Shown here: piece by piece, positions 8,385 to 16,621 of the stretch
Position numbering within the stretch: position 1 is the stretch's first letter
Layout of the letters: each line of letters opens with the position of its first letter
NCBI GenBank assembly: GCA_947644305.1
Contig: CANRYS010000003.1
Span: forward strand, 62,001-126,000
Direction: 5' to 3'
Length of the DNA: 64,000 nucleotides
Source: an uncultured Roseburia sp.
GTDB taxonomy: Bacteria > Bacillota > Clostridia > Lachnospirales > Lachnospiraceae
The notes under the pieces: generated by a model
Seen by the model: the letters and a program-made list of their open reading frames with translations, nothing else
The model's database searches: none
Told to the model about the DNA's origin: nothing
Made by a program: the position numbers and the translations under genes

Positions 8385-8413
8385 TTGACAAAATGATAAG
8401 ATTCATTTATGAT
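8385..8413 (+). promoter_or_regulatory. Consensus sigma-A promoter of the Fur-family regulator gene
   Basis: TTGACA at 8385-8390, 17 bases, then TATGAT at 8408-8413. It overlaps the ATG at 8393, so the coding start must lie further downstream. Confidence 0.8.
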
Positions 8414-8439
8414 GATATCAGTAACAATTACTATTATCA
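8413..8439 (+). promoter_or_regulatory. Inverted-repeat operator at the start of perR/fur transcription
   Basis: Two 12-base arms (8413-8424 and 8428-8439) match at 10 of 12 positions as an inverted repeat with a 3-base centre. They sit from the -10 box through the start site. AT-rich dyads of this size are typical of Fur/PerR operators, so autoregulation is likely. Confidence 0.65.
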
Positions 8440-8455
8440 AAATGAGGTGGGTACC

Positions 8456-8842
8456 TTGGCTGGAATCAAGTACAGTAGACAGAGAGAAGCGATCCTTGCT
8501 TACCTGCATTCTACCAAAGAACATCCTACAGCAGAAAAGGTATATATGGAATTGAGAGCACAATTTCCAAAGCTTAGTCTTGGTACTGTGTACCGTAATC
8601 TGAATTTGCTGGCAGAATCCGGTGAAATTCTTCGACTGAGCTGCGGAGACAGTACAGATCATTTTGATGCTACTGTTACGCCGCATTACCATTTTGTTTG
8701 CAGGAAATGCGAAAAGATCCTGGACCTGGAGATGTCCTCTCTTGATTTTATCGAAGAAAGGGCAGCAGAGAACTTTCAGGGAAAGGTTCAGGGACACCAG
8801 GTATATTTTTATGGTGAGTGTGAGGACTGCATGTCGACATAA
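8456..8842 (+). CDS. perR: Fur-family metalloregulator, probably PerR
   Basis: The preferred start is TTG at 8456 (GAGGTGGG ribosome site), giving 128 residues. Earlier in-frame codons are ruled out because they overlap the promoter. The winged helix is clear (YSRQREAILAYLHSTKEHPTAEKVY, then LSLGTVYRNLNLLAESGEI). The dimerisation domain carries HYHFVCRKC and CEDC, the two CxxC pairs that hold structural zinc in Fur/PerR proteins. Reverse rubrerythrin lies immediately downstream, which favours a peroxide-sensing PerR role over iron or zinc control. An operator-like dyad sits in its own promoter. Confidence 0.85.
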   Translation: MAGIKYSRQREAILAYLHSTKEHPTAEKVYMELRAQFPKLSLGTVYRNLNLLAESGEILRLSCGDSTDHFDATVTPHYHFVCRKCEKILDLEMSSLDFIEERAAENFQGKVQGHQVYFYGECEDCMST

Positions 8843-8908
8843 AGTTTATGCTGACCCTTTGTCAGATGAACTTCAAAATAAAATTAAAAATTTAAAGGAG
8901 AGATAAGG

Positions 8909-9451
8909 ATGAAAAAATTTGTATGTAGTGTATGTGGTTATGTTCATGAGGGAGATTCTGCACCGGAGAAGTGTCCACAGTGTAACGCACCGGCAAGTAA
9001 GTTTACAGAGCAGGGCGGAGATAAGACATGGGCAGCAGAGCATGTAGTGGGAGTTGCTCAGGGAGTTCCGGAAGATATCATTGAGGATCTTCGTGCAAAC
9101 TTCAATGGTGAGTGCTCTGAGGTAGGTATGTATCTTGCTATGTCTCGCGTGGCGCACAGAGAAGGTTATCCTGAGATCGGTCTTTATTGGGAAAAAGCAG
9201 CATACGAAGAGGCTGAGCATGCAGCTAAGTTCGCAGAGCTTCTTGGTGAGGTTGTTACAGACAGCACAAAGAAGAATCTTGAAATGCGTGTAGAGGCAGA
9301 GAATGGCGCAACAGCAGGAAAAACGGACCTGGCAAAACGTGCAAAAGCTCTGAATCTGGATGCGATCCATGATACCGTGCATGAGATGGCTCGTGACGAG
9401 GCTAGACATGGAAAAGCATTCGAAGGTCTGTTGAAAAGATATTTTGGGTAA
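8909..9451 (+). CDS. rbr: Reverse rubrerythrin (rubredoxin domain N-terminal)
   Basis: The 180-residue protein starts with a rubredoxin-like iron site (CSVCGY ... CPQCNAP) and continues with a ferritin-like diiron four-helix domain ([23 protein letters not shown], then [15 protein letters not shown], and later [14 protein letters not shown]). The rubredoxin-first order defines reverse rubrerythrin, an NADH-linked peroxide and oxygen scavenging protein in strict anaerobes. It lies 66 bp after the PerR-like gene and is probably co-transcribed and peroxide-inducible. A terminator follows. Confidence 0.95.
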   Translation: MKKFVCSVCGYVHEGDSAPEKCPQCNAPASKFTEQGGDKTWAAEHVVGVAQGVPEDIIEDLRANFNGECSEVGMYLAMSRVAHREGYPEIGLYWEKAAYEEAEHAAKFAELLGEVVTDSTKKNLEMRVEAENGATAGKTDLAKRAKALNLDAIHDTVHEMARDEARHGKAFEGLLKRYFG

Positions 9452-9488
9452 GACAAAAATAGCTTAAAAAAGGATTTGTAATATTTCC

Positions 9489-9524
9489 GGGGGTACGAGC
9501 GATAGCTTGTACCCCTATTTTTTG
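9489..9524 (+). terminator. Rho-independent terminator after rubrerythrin
   Basis: GGGGTAC ... GTACCCC, with an inner AGC/GCT extension (about 9490-9515), is followed by a T-run. Confidence 0.8.
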
Positions 9525-9556
9525 TGTAAATCGTTAGTGAAATCATACAGAAAATA

Positions 9557-9565
9557 TGTTATACT
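9557..9565 (+). promoter_or_regulatory. Extended -10 promoter for the DUF262 module
   Basis: TG-T-TATACT forms an extended -10 about 54 bases before the first gene of the three-gene module. No convincing -35 is present. Confidence 0.45.
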
Positions 9566-9618
9566 AAATTTCATAAACTGTTGTTAAAGAGATAAAAATT
9601 TGAAAAGGAGGGGGCAAT

Positions 9619-10737
9619 ATGGCTGAATTAATTCAAAAATATTTAGATGATATTAAGATACAGCAATATAAAACAGATATTGGTTTTAGAACATTGATGG
9701 AAGGAGTTAATGATAATAGATATATCATTCCCAAATACCAAAGGAAGTTTAAATGGAGTAAAGAAAAGTTAGAAGCACTGGTTCAGTCCTTGATCTGTGA
9801 TTTTCCAATCCCCCCAATTTACACATATCGCAATAAAAAAAATCAGTTGGAAATATTGGATGGGCAGCAAAGAATATTTAGTTTGTTTTTCTATTATATA
9901 GGAGAATATGCAGATTCAAAAAAGAATAGTGCCATTGACTATCAAAAACTTGATGTGACGGGAAAAAGTTTCAAGGAAGCTTTGAAAGATGCCTATACAC
10001 TTTCTCCGTTAGAAACTAAAATGGTACTTGATAACGGTAAAGAAGTAGATATCAGTTATGCAAATCTTCCTATTGAAGTACAAAGTGTGGTTGATTATGT
10101 GTCACTGACTGTTGTTGAAATCAGATGGGTTAATCAGGAAAAAAAGGCAGAGACGATACAGCAGATATTTAAAAATTTGAATAAAGGCGGTGTAAATCTT
10201 GAGCCGCAGGAAATCAGAGACGGGGTATATGACTGTAGATTTTATGATATGCTTCATAATATTAATGATAACAACCTGGCATGGAGAAAGCTGTGGGGAA
10301 AGGAGAGTGCAAATGGTAAAGATATGGAGACTCTGCTGACTTTATGTGCTTACCGTAAACATGTCACATTTGATGGTGAGAAATTTCATATAGAAAATTA
10401 TACAGGGAGACTGGCTAATTTTTTGGATTATTTTTCGGAATTTGTCTTCCAGATTGAAGATAATAAAATAATTGAAGAGTATAAAGATAGCATTGAGCGT
10501 TTTATTAGACAGATGAAGGTCGGAAAAGTAATGAATCAGAAGGTGACATTATTAACCAGTGCATATATCGTCTGTGAAAAGTGTAATATAAAGGATGAAA
10601 TTACAGACGAAATCCTGGATGAGATTAAGTGCTCAAAATCGTATAAGAAGAATACGGATCAGGGTACATTTGGAAAAGGGAAGATGACAGAAAGGTGGAA
10701 AGGTGTTTATGAAATTTTGTCAAAGCGTAGTAAATAA
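9619..10737 (+). CDS. DUF262 (ParB/GmrS-like) protein, first gene of putative defence module
   Basis: The 372-residue protein has the hallmark DUF262 motifs: IPKYQRKFKWSKEKLEALVQS near residue 38 and LDGQQRIFSLF near residue 76, then NKGGVNLEPQEIRDG. DUF262 is a ParB-like fold that binds or hydrolyses nucleotides. It forms the N-terminal half of the type IV restriction enzyme GmrSD and part of several phage-defence proteins. The DUF1524 HNH half usually fused to it is absent; a separate HNH protein lies two genes downstream. The module has markedly lower GC than its flanks. The next gene starts inside this one (35-bp overlap). GGAGG precedes the ATG. Confidence 0.85.
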   Translation: MAELIQKYLDDIKIQQYKTDIGFRTLMEGVNDNRYIIPKYQRKFKWSKEKLEALVQSLICDFPIPPIYTYRNKKNQLEILDGQQRIFSLFFYYIGEYADSKKNSAIDYQKLDVTGKSFKEALKDAYTLSPLETKMVLDNGKEVDISYANLPIEVQSVVDYVSLTVVEIRWVNQEKKAETIQQIFKNLNKGGVNLEPQEIRDGVYDCRFYDMLHNINDNNLAWRKLWGKESANGKDMETLLTLCAYRKHVTFDGEKFHIENYTGRLANFLDYFSEFVFQIEDNKIIEEYKDSIERFIRQMKVGKVMNQKVTLLTSAYIVCEKCNIKDEITDEILDEIKCSKSYKKNTDQGTFGKGKMTERWKGVYEILSKRSK

Positions 10738-11653
10738 TGCTACGAAAGTTTTGATACAGAAAAAAATGAAGCACACGCATACAATTCTAATTGGGGAAAA
10801 TGCAAGCGGCAAATCAGCAGTTATAAAGAAATATATTATAGAAATGCTGGATCGAGGCGAAGAAATTTATTATATTGATTCGGTAAATCGATATTTTGAT
10901 GTTTCTAAAGTGTCGACACCTTATTCTCAAATACAAAATTCAAGTAATGTGGATGTGGTTAAAACAAGGGTGGAGAAGGAGTATTTTAATTTAAAAGATA
11001 CATTTAGTTTATTTGGAACCTTAAATGATCAGATCGAATTAATTTATCTGGAATACGAGAAGGAATTGCAGGAGATATTAAAGAGTTTTCTTGGTGTTTC
11101 TTTTGAGTTGAAAGGAATTAAGGAGAAAGAAGTCCGGTTTGCTCCAGAATCAGAAGGAACCCTTTCAAGTGGGATCCAGGCTCTTGTGCGGATGTTTTTG
11201 GAATTATTATATCTAAATAATATGGTGGAAAATCATGTTATGGTAGTAGTAATTGATGAGATTGACGAATTTCTATCTCCTGCGAACGCGGGAAAAATAT
11301 TGAATTTTCTAATTGCTCGTTTTTCTAAAATGAAATTTCTTGTGTCGACCCATTCCAGTGAACTAGTAAAAAATTCAAGGCATTGTAATATTTTGATTTT
11401 ATATCATGAAGATATCGAAGTAATTGATTCAGACGATTTTTGTGACGAATATGATGTATCTGCACTTTTTGAAAAGGTATTTCCATATGTAATAACCCAA
11501 AAAGATAATGTGGAGGATAAATTGAGGATTTTGTTGAATAATAGGATATCAGGAGTTTGGACTAAGGATAATGCGATAGAATTATCCAGATTGGAAGGGA
11601 AGAATCTGACGAATTCACAAAAATTATTAGTGCAGCAGATAAAGGAGTGGTGA
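10703..11653 (+). CDS. AAA-family ATPase of the DUF262/HNH module
   Basis: Of about 316 residues, residues 26-37 hold a Walker A (LIGENASGKSAV). There is a Walker B in VVVIDEIDEFLSP and a downstream STHSSELV switch, the order seen in AAA_21/SMC-like ATPases of defence systems such as Septu PtuA and OLD. No TOPRIM nuclease domain follows. At 316 residues it is shorter than typical PtuA. GTG at 10703 or ATG at 10709 may be the start; both overlap the DUF262 gene. Coupled translation with its neighbours implies a complex in which the ATPase powers or gates the nuclease. Confidence 0.8.
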   Translation: MFMKFCQSVVNNATKVLIQKKMKHTHTILIGENASGKSAVIKKYIIEMLDRGEEIYYIDSVNRYFDVSKVSTPYSQIQNSSNVDVVKTRVEKEYFNLKDTFSLFGTLNDQIELIYLEYEKELQEILKSFLGVSFELKGIKEKEVRFAPESEGTLSSGIQALVRMFLELLYLNNMVENHVMVVVIDEIDEFLSPANAGKILNFLIARFSKMKFLVSTHSSELVKNSRHCNILILYHEDIEVIDSDDFCDEYDVSALFEKVFPYVITQKDNVEDKLRILLNNRISGVWTKDNAIELSRLEGKNLTNSQKLLVQQIKEW

Positions 11654-11657
11654 TGTA

Positions 11658-12440
11658 GTGGATAATTTGCCCATAATTGATATACCAGACTTTTTAGTTG
11701 AATATGAAGAAAATGTACAATATGGATATTCCTCAGAAAAAACGAAAGGGAATTTGAGAAGTGTTCTTGAAAGGGCCAGTAGAGGATATTGTATGTATTG
11801 TTACAGAAGAATAGTGATAGACGGGATTGGGACGGGACACTTGGAACACGCGGTAGAGAAGGATTATTCCCTGAAGTTGGAACAATGTACACCAAATATA
11901 GGGATTGCATGCAGTAAATGTAATTTAAGTTATAAAAAGAAGGAACAACAGTCTAGAATAATTTCTGATGATGAAATACGAGTTTTTGAGGAAGGAAACT
12001 GTAAACCCAACTGTACAGTTCCTTGTAGCAGATATTTGAGAATAAAATCTGTATATCTGAAAAATAGAACAGCACATATTATACTACAGCCTGGTGGGGT
12101 ACGAGGAGAGGATACTAGAAATCCATTAAGATTACAATATGATGTGTTACAGTCCAGGTTTCAGCCAAGTAATAAATATCAGTATTCGGAACAGGAAATA
12201 GAATTTATTGAAGATCATATAAAACGGTTTCGATTAAACGGAGAAAGAGAAAAAACAAAACAATTGGCTGTCTTTTTAAAAGATACCATTGATCATCAAG
12301 GCTATTATACAAATATGGAATATAATCATTATATTGTGGAATTATTTGTTAAACAGTTACAAGGAAAAACAAGAGAACAAATCCTTAAAATATGTGAGTC
12401 ATTATACATAAAAGCTGTAATGAAATTTCAGGTTGAATAG
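11658..12440 (+). CDS. HNH endonuclease-like protein of the DUF262/ATPase module
   Basis: The 260-residue protein starts at GTG, four bases after the ATPase stop and with AAAGGAG ahead of it. An HNH/zinc-finger core lies at about residues 35-95: GYCMYCYRR (first CxxC), GHLEHAVEKD (the catalytic-type His, with the HLEH pattern), then IACSKCNLSYKKK (second CxxC and the N/K end). This resembles PtuB/TIGR02646-type HNH proteins found with ATPases in phage defence. The C-terminal 130 residues are helical by eye and I do not recognise them. It is the likely DNA-cutting effector of the three-gene module. Confidence 0.75.
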   Translation: MDNLPIIDIPDFLVEYEENVQYGYSSEKTKGNLRSVLERASRGYCMYCYRRIVIDGIGTGHLEHAVEKDYSLKLEQCTPNIGIACSKCNLSYKKKEQQSRIISDDEIRVFEEGNCKPNCTVPCSRYLRIKSVYLKNRTAHIILQPGGVRGEDTRNPLRLQYDVLQSRFQPSNKYQYSEQEIEFIEDHIKRFRLNGEREKTKQLAVFLKDTIDHQGYYTNMEYNHYIVELFVKQLQGKTREQILKICESLYIKAVMKFQVE

Positions 12441-12537
12441 TCTACTATAATCCTATGAAACACTTTTGATACAAATATGTGATATTCTTTTCTCTCGATG
12501 CGTGATATAAGGAGAACGTTTTGGAATGGAGGGCAAG

Positions 12538-13191
12538 ATGATAAAAATACTGATTGTGGAAGATGAAGTGCCCATCTCCAATCTCATATCCATGAGTCTG
12601 GAGAAAGCGGGGTATCAATGTGAGTGCGTATTTGATGGCATGGAGGCAGCGGACAGGCTGGAAGAAGAGCACTACGATCTGGTTCTGCTGGATATCATGC
12701 TGCCCAAAGTAGATGGCTATGAGCTGATGGAGTACATTCAGCCAATGGGAATTCCAGTTATATTCTTGACAGCGAAATCGAATGTCGAGGATACGGTAAA
12801 GGGGCTTGAGATGGGGGCAGAGGATTATTTGACAAAGCCCTTTGAGATTGTGGAATTGCTGGCGCGGGTGGAGGTAGTGCTCCGACGATACGATAAAAAT
12901 GAACAATATTTACGTGTGGAGGAAGTGGAAGTTGATACCCGTTCCCGGACCGTAAAGAAAGATAAAAAGGTGGTGCGTCTGACCAATAAGGAGTATGAAC
13001 TTCTGCTTATGTTTATCAAGAATAAGAATATTGCATTGTTTCGAGATGTGATTTACGAAAGAATATGGGAAAAGGATTATACCGGGGAGAGCAGAACCGT
13101 AGATCTTCATGTGCAGCGTCTGAAAAGGAAACTGGGCTGGGAAGAAAAGATAAAAACTATCTATAAGATCGGTTACAGATTGGAGGTATAG
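12538..13191 (+). CDS. OmpR/PhoB-type response regulator
   Basis: The start at 12538 has GGAGGG four bases ahead; an in-frame ATG at 12526 is possible. The 217-residue protein has a receiver domain (KILIVEDEVPIS, phosphoacceptor Asp in LVLLDIMLPKVDG, Lys in YLTKPFE). A winged-helix DNA-binding domain follows (LTNKEYELLLMF, then YTGESRTVDLHVQRLKRKL). The cognate histidine kinase starts five bases after the stop. This is a classical two-component pair. The third gene, a secreted protein, may be its accessory sensor. The stimulus is not shown by sequence. Confidence 0.93.
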   Translation: MIKILIVEDEVPISNLISMSLEKAGYQCECVFDGMEAADRLEEEHYDLVLLDIMLPKVDGYELMEYIQPMGIPVIFLTAKSNVEDTVKGLEMGAEDYLTKPFEIVELLARVEVVLRRYDKNEQYLRVEEVEVDTRSRTVKKDKKVVRLTNKEYELLLMFIKNKNIALFRDVIYERIWEKDYTGESRTVDLHVQRLKRKLGWEEKIKTIYKIGYRLEV

Positions 13192-13195
13192 ATCT

Positions 13196-14620
13196 TTGAA
13201 AATAACATGGAAATTGTTTTTTTCAACCGTGATCACAATGATTGTAACATTTTGTCTGGCAGGGTATTTTTTGATCTCTGCCCTTTTTCAATCTGGGTAC
13301 GAACAGGCAGTGGACGGGGCCATCAACGTGGACCAGTTGTTTTTGCACGAGTTTGGAAATTATATGTTGGGTATTTCAAAGGAAGAAGATGCGAACCGAC
13401 ACATTGGTGCCCTCGCCGATGAATTGTTGATGGAAAATATACAGGTGAACATACAAAAAGAAGATGGCACCGTTTTATATTCCAACACATCGTTTCCGGA
13501 ACATAAGATAGATGTGAAGGCAGAAACAGAGGGGATGACAAGGCGGCTGGTAAATGATGAGGGGAACTACTACATTCAGGTAAAAAGCCAGGTCACAGTG
13601 GAGGATATGGTGTATCAGGCGGTGCTTTTCCATGATGTCACAGACCTTTTTACAAAAAGAGAAGAGGAGATACAGATCTATCATCGTTTTCTCATTCTTT
13701 TTCTGCTTTTGGACGGGCTGGTCAGCCTGATCCTGGCTGGGTGTATTGTCCGGCCGATCAAAAAGATTTCTCGTAGTGCAGGACGGATCGCCGGAGGGGA
13801 TCTGGATCATCGGATCCGCATCCGGGGAGGAGACGAGATCAGCCTTCTGGGAGCGGATTTCAACCGTATGGCGAACAGCCTGGCAGGCAAGATACAGGAG
13901 TTGGAGGACGCGGCAAAGAGACAGGAGGAGTTTATCGGAAGTTTTGCCCATGAATTGAAAACCCCCCTCACCTCCATTATTGGTTATGCGGATCTGCTGC
14001 GTTCCAATCGTCAGACAGAAGAACAGCAGTTTTTGTGTGCCAATTATATTTTTAAGGAGGGAAAGCGGTTAGAGACCTTGTCATTTCGTCTGTTGGACCT
14101 GATCGTTTTGGAAAAGAGTGAACTGCAGCTTTGTAAAATAAATGCGGTAGATTTTTTGAAGGAGATCCAGGGAATGCTGATGCCGGTCATGGAGAACAAA
14201 GGGAAAAAGCTGGTGGTTTCAGCCGAAGAGGGAATATTGTGGGGAGAACCGGAGCTGCTGCACTCGGTTTTTATTAATCTGGCAGATAATGCGGCGAAGA
14301 GTTCTGCAACAGTCATCGTGTTAAGCGGTAAAGCGATGGAAAATGGGTATGAGATCGAAGTGTGTGACAATGGACAAGGGATACCAGAAGAGGAACTGGT
14401 CAGAATCACCGAGGCATTTTATATGGTAGATAAGTCCAGAAGCCGCCGCCAGGGTGGTGCGGGGCTGGGACTTGCCATCTGTCAGAAGATTCTGGATCTG
14501 CATGAGGCGACGATGAATTTTGAGAGCCGTCAGGGAGAGGGGACCTGGGTAAAGATCCGGTTTCCTGCGGATGTGGCTGATCCTGCAGATACCATAGAAG
14601 CAGAGGAGGAAAAAGGTTGA
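13196..14620 (+). CDS. Membrane sensor histidine kinase
   Basis: The 474-residue protein starts at TTG after GGAGG. It has TM1 at about residues 7-29, an extracellular domain to about 155, and TM2 at about 158-182. A HAMP segment follows (RPIKKISRSAGRIAGGDLDHRI). HisKA has the phospho-His in FAHELKTPLTSIIGY, and HATPase_c has NLADNAAKSS, DNGQGI and GAGLGLAI. It pairs with the response regulator upstream and overlaps the following secreted-protein gene by 4 bp. The ~125-residue extracellular region would sense an envelope or small-molecule signal. Confidence 0.93.
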   Translation: MKITWKLFFSTVITMIVTFCLAGYFLISALFQSGYEQAVDGAINVDQLFLHEFGNYMLGISKEEDANRHIGALADELLMENIQVNIQKEDGTVLYSNTSFPEHKIDVKAETEGMTRRLVNDEGNYYIQVKSQVTVEDMVYQAVLFHDVTDLFTKREEEIQIYHRFLILFLLLDGLVSLILAGCIVRPIKKISRSAGRIAGGDLDHRIRIRGGDEISLLGADFNRMANSLAGKIQELEDAAKRQEEFIGSFAHELKTPLTSIIGYADLLRSNRQTEEQQFLCANYIFKEGKRLETLSFRLLDLIVLEKSELQLCKINAVDFLKEIQGMLMPVMENKGKKLVVSAEEGILWGEPELLHSVFINLADNAAKSSATVIVLSGKAMENGYEIEVCDNGQGIPEEELVRITEAFYMVDKSRSRRQGGAGLGLAICQKILDLHEATMNFESRQGEGTWVKIRFPADVADPADTIEAEEEKG

Positions 14621-15345
14621 AAAAATATGTTAAGTCCATCACAGCGTTTCTATTGTTCCTGGTAATAACAGCCGTGTGTTTTTATCTGCCTCCCAGGCTT
14701 TTTACGCTGAGTGATAACCAGAGGACCAAGGAGACTACGGTGGGGAAAGAGGAAATTGTGATTCAGGCAAATGCCCAAATCCCTTTTAAGAATAAACTGG
14801 AATTGATCTATTTTCAGCCGTCAAGTCTGGAATTGATTCCGGTGAGTCAGAACACGAACCAGAAAATTGATCTGGAGGAGGTGCTGCGGCAGGAGATTTC
14901 TTTGTTGAAAAAAGCAAAAGCTCTACCCAAAAAGTTTCGTCCTCATTATGATAGTCTGATCTTAGAGCGGAATTTTGTGATCAATACACTTAATCCAGAA
15001 GAATATATGTATATCTGGAAGATGGACATGCCTAGTAAAGACGGCAGCATGACGCTGCGGGCGGCCATCGAGGAAGAGAGCGGGAAAGTAGTTTATTTTA
15101 GCCTGTACAGTAAAGATACTGAACTTCCCATTGAGAGGATGCAAAAGGGATATTCTAATTATCTGGGGATGGATGGTCTTATAGATTCCATATATTTTTC
15201 TCAGCAGGATATGTTAGGAGTGTATGATTTTATCACGGGGATCTATGCCTATGAATACTTAGGCTATATGGGAAATATAGGTGTAGATGAAAGTTATAAA
15301 GGAAAAACCCAGCATAATGATTCTTCTAGCTCAAAAAGTTATTAA
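14617..15345 (+). CDS. Membrane-anchored extracytoplasmic protein linked to the two-component system
   Basis: The 242-residue protein starts at TTG, overlapping the kinase stop by 4 bp. An N-terminal hydrophobic segment (ITAFLLFLVITAVCFYLP) anchors an external domain. The stretch around residues 130-165 (YIWKMDMPSKDGSMTLRAAI followed by GKVVYFSLY) resembles PepSY/YcdB-like units, which sit outside the cell and often modulate enzymes or sensors. That resemblance is weak. The Ser-rich C-terminus (SSSSKSY) is low complexity. Overlap with the kinase gene suggests it is a sensor accessory protein. Confidence 0.6.
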   Translation: MKKYVKSITAFLLFLVITAVCFYLPPRLFTLSDNQRTKETTVGKEEIVIQANAQIPFKNKLELIYFQPSSLELIPVSQNTNQKIDLEEVLRQEISLLKKAKALPKKFRPHYDSLILERNFVINTLNPEEYMYIWKMDMPSKDGSMTLRAAIEEESGKVVYFSLYSKDTELPIERMQKGYSNYLGMDGLIDSIYFSQQDMLGVYDFITGIYAYEYLGYMGNIGVDESYKGKTQHNDSSSSKSY

Positions 15346-15396
15346 AAATATTACAGTATCATTGAATGAAACAATTATGATACAATGCCGGGTTAT

Positions 15397-15470
15397 CCTG
15401 TCTATATCAACAAAGCCTGATGATGCCAAATCGAACTCACCGTGATTGGCATCGTCAGGCTAAGGACAGG
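15397..15470 (+). promoter_or_regulatory. Long hairpin that could hide the ribosome site of the C39-like peptidase gene
   Basis: A stem of about 16 bp (15414-15431 with 15445-15461, one G-T pair and one bulge) is enclosed by a second pairing, CCTGTC (15397-15402) with GACAGG (15465-15470). The outer 3' arm overlaps the AGGAG ribosome site of the gene starting at 15481. It has no T-run, so translational control or RNA stabilisation fits better than termination. Confidence 0.5.
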
Positions 15471-15480
15471 AGTGGTCAGG

Positions 15481-16458
15481 ATGGGCAGAAAGAGATCAAA
15501 AAATATATATGGAAGGAGGTGTAATCGTATACGCTGGGGACGGATCCTATTCATTCTTCTGGTGCTGGTTGTCGTAGGAATCGCAGCCTGCACAAACCGG
15601 GCGGAATATGAGAGTGGAGCAGCCAGGGCGCAGGAGGGCAGAGATGAGGAAAGCAGGGAGGCGAAGGAGCACACGGGGAAGACTTTGACAAAAGCGGAAA
15701 AACCTGTGCAGAAAAATAAAGCTAGCGATATTCGCCAACTGCTTCGGAACGATCCCTATCAGAAAGAACTCCTTCAGCGGTATCAGAAGGATGAAAGAGT
15801 GTATGAGATCGCGAAGAATCGGAATGCTTATCCAGATAAATTGATCGAGACACTGATCCAGTATCCAGAGACGATGGATTTTGTGCTGGGCTACCCGGAG
15901 CGGAAAGCGTGGAAGAATAAAGAGATCGAGATCACAGAAGAGGTGGTTCGGGGAGAGATTCCGTTATTCATACAGTGGGACAAACGTTGGGGCTATATAC
16001 CTTATGGGAACAGTATCGTGGGAATCAGCGGCTGTGGGCCAGCCTGTCTATCCATGGTGCTCATGGGACTTACCGGAGATACCAAATACGATCCGGCGTG
16101 GATGGCTTCCTACAGTGAAATAAATGGTTTCTGGGTGGATGGAGTTGGCACCAGTTGGGAGCTTATGGGAAGGGGAGCAGAAGAACTCGGTCTCGCCGTG
16201 GAGCGTCTTCCGCTGCAGTGGGAGATGATTCGCAGCAGGCTGGACCGGGGAAATCCTGTCATCTGTAGTATGAGGCCCGGTGATTTCACATATAAGGGGC
16301 ACTTTATCGTGCTGACAGGTATCAGCAAGGAAGGAAAGATTACTCTGTGTGATCCCAACAGCCAGGTAAACAGCAGGAAGAAATGGGATCCCCAGCAAGT
16401 TGTAGCACAGATGAAAAGTGCGTGGTCGTACCAGTGGAGCGGGTGGAAAAAGGGATAA
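15481..16458 (+). CDS. Secreted C39-like (Peptidase_C39_2) cysteine peptidase
   Basis: The start at 15481 is chosen because AGGAG sits eight bases upstream; GTG at 15442 lies inside a hairpin. The 325-residue protein has an Arg-rich N-terminus and a TM or signal segment (ILFILLVLVVVGIAACTN) with a possible lipobox Cys. A charged linker leads to a papain-like Peptidase_C39_2 domain with GISGCGPACLSMVL (nucleophile Cys), KGHFIVLTGI (His) and LCDPNS (Asp/Asn). It acts outside the cell; the substrate may be wall or signalling peptides. It is not fused to a transporter, unlike bacteriocin-exporting C39 proteases. Confidence 0.88.
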   Translation: MGRKRSKNIYGRRCNRIRWGRILFILLVLVVVGIAACTNRAEYESGAARAQEGRDEESREAKEHTGKTLTKAEKPVQKNKASDIRQLLRNDPYQKELLQRYQKDERVYEIAKNRNAYPDKLIETLIQYPETMDFVLGYPERKAWKNKEIEITEEVVRGEIPLFIQWDKRWGYIPYGNSIVGISGCGPACLSMVLMGLTGDTKYDPAWMASYSEINGFWVDGVGTSWELMGRGAEELGLAVERLPLQWEMIRSRLDRGNPVICSMRPGDFTYKGHFIVLTGISKEGKITLCDPNSQVNSRKKWDPQQVVAQMKSAWSYQWSGWKKG

Positions 16459-16470
16459 TAATATAGATTT

Positions 16471-16492
16471 AGCTCGACGGCGCCATCGAGCT
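16471..16492. repeat. Perfect 7-bp hairpin (AGCTCGA/TCGAGCT)
   Basis: This palindrome follows the peptidase gene and has the loop CGGCGCCA. The sequence GACGGCGCC also occurs just after the symporter gene at about 43883. The true terminator is the next hairpin. Confidence 0.6.
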
Positions 16493-16508
16493 ATAGGCAA
16501 GTGTGCCG

Positions 16509-16549
16509 AAAAAAGATTCGTCATTCCAGACGGATCTTTTTGTTTTTTT
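16509..16549 (+). terminator. Rho-independent terminator after the C39-like peptidase
   Basis: AAGATTCGTC (16513-16522) pairs with GACGGATCTT (16529-16538), with one T-G pair. It is followed by a long T-rich tract. Confidence 0.8.
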
Positions 16550-16621
16550 CTTAGGCATATGGTAAAATAAATTTAGATTATGGAATTGGCGCCAATAGGC
16601 GAAAGAAAGGAAAAGGAAGGG

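Noticed and set aside
8024-8797. A 257-codon minus-strand frame
   Set aside because: Only the last 91 codons are CotJA with a ribosome site at 8300-8310. The upstream part lies antisense to the Fur-family gene and its promoter and has no recognisable content.
10703-12440. Standard Septu (PtuAB) system
   Set aside because: The ATPase is shorter than usual PtuA and a DUF262 protein is an integral, overlapping third gene. The similarity is noted, but the name is not applied.
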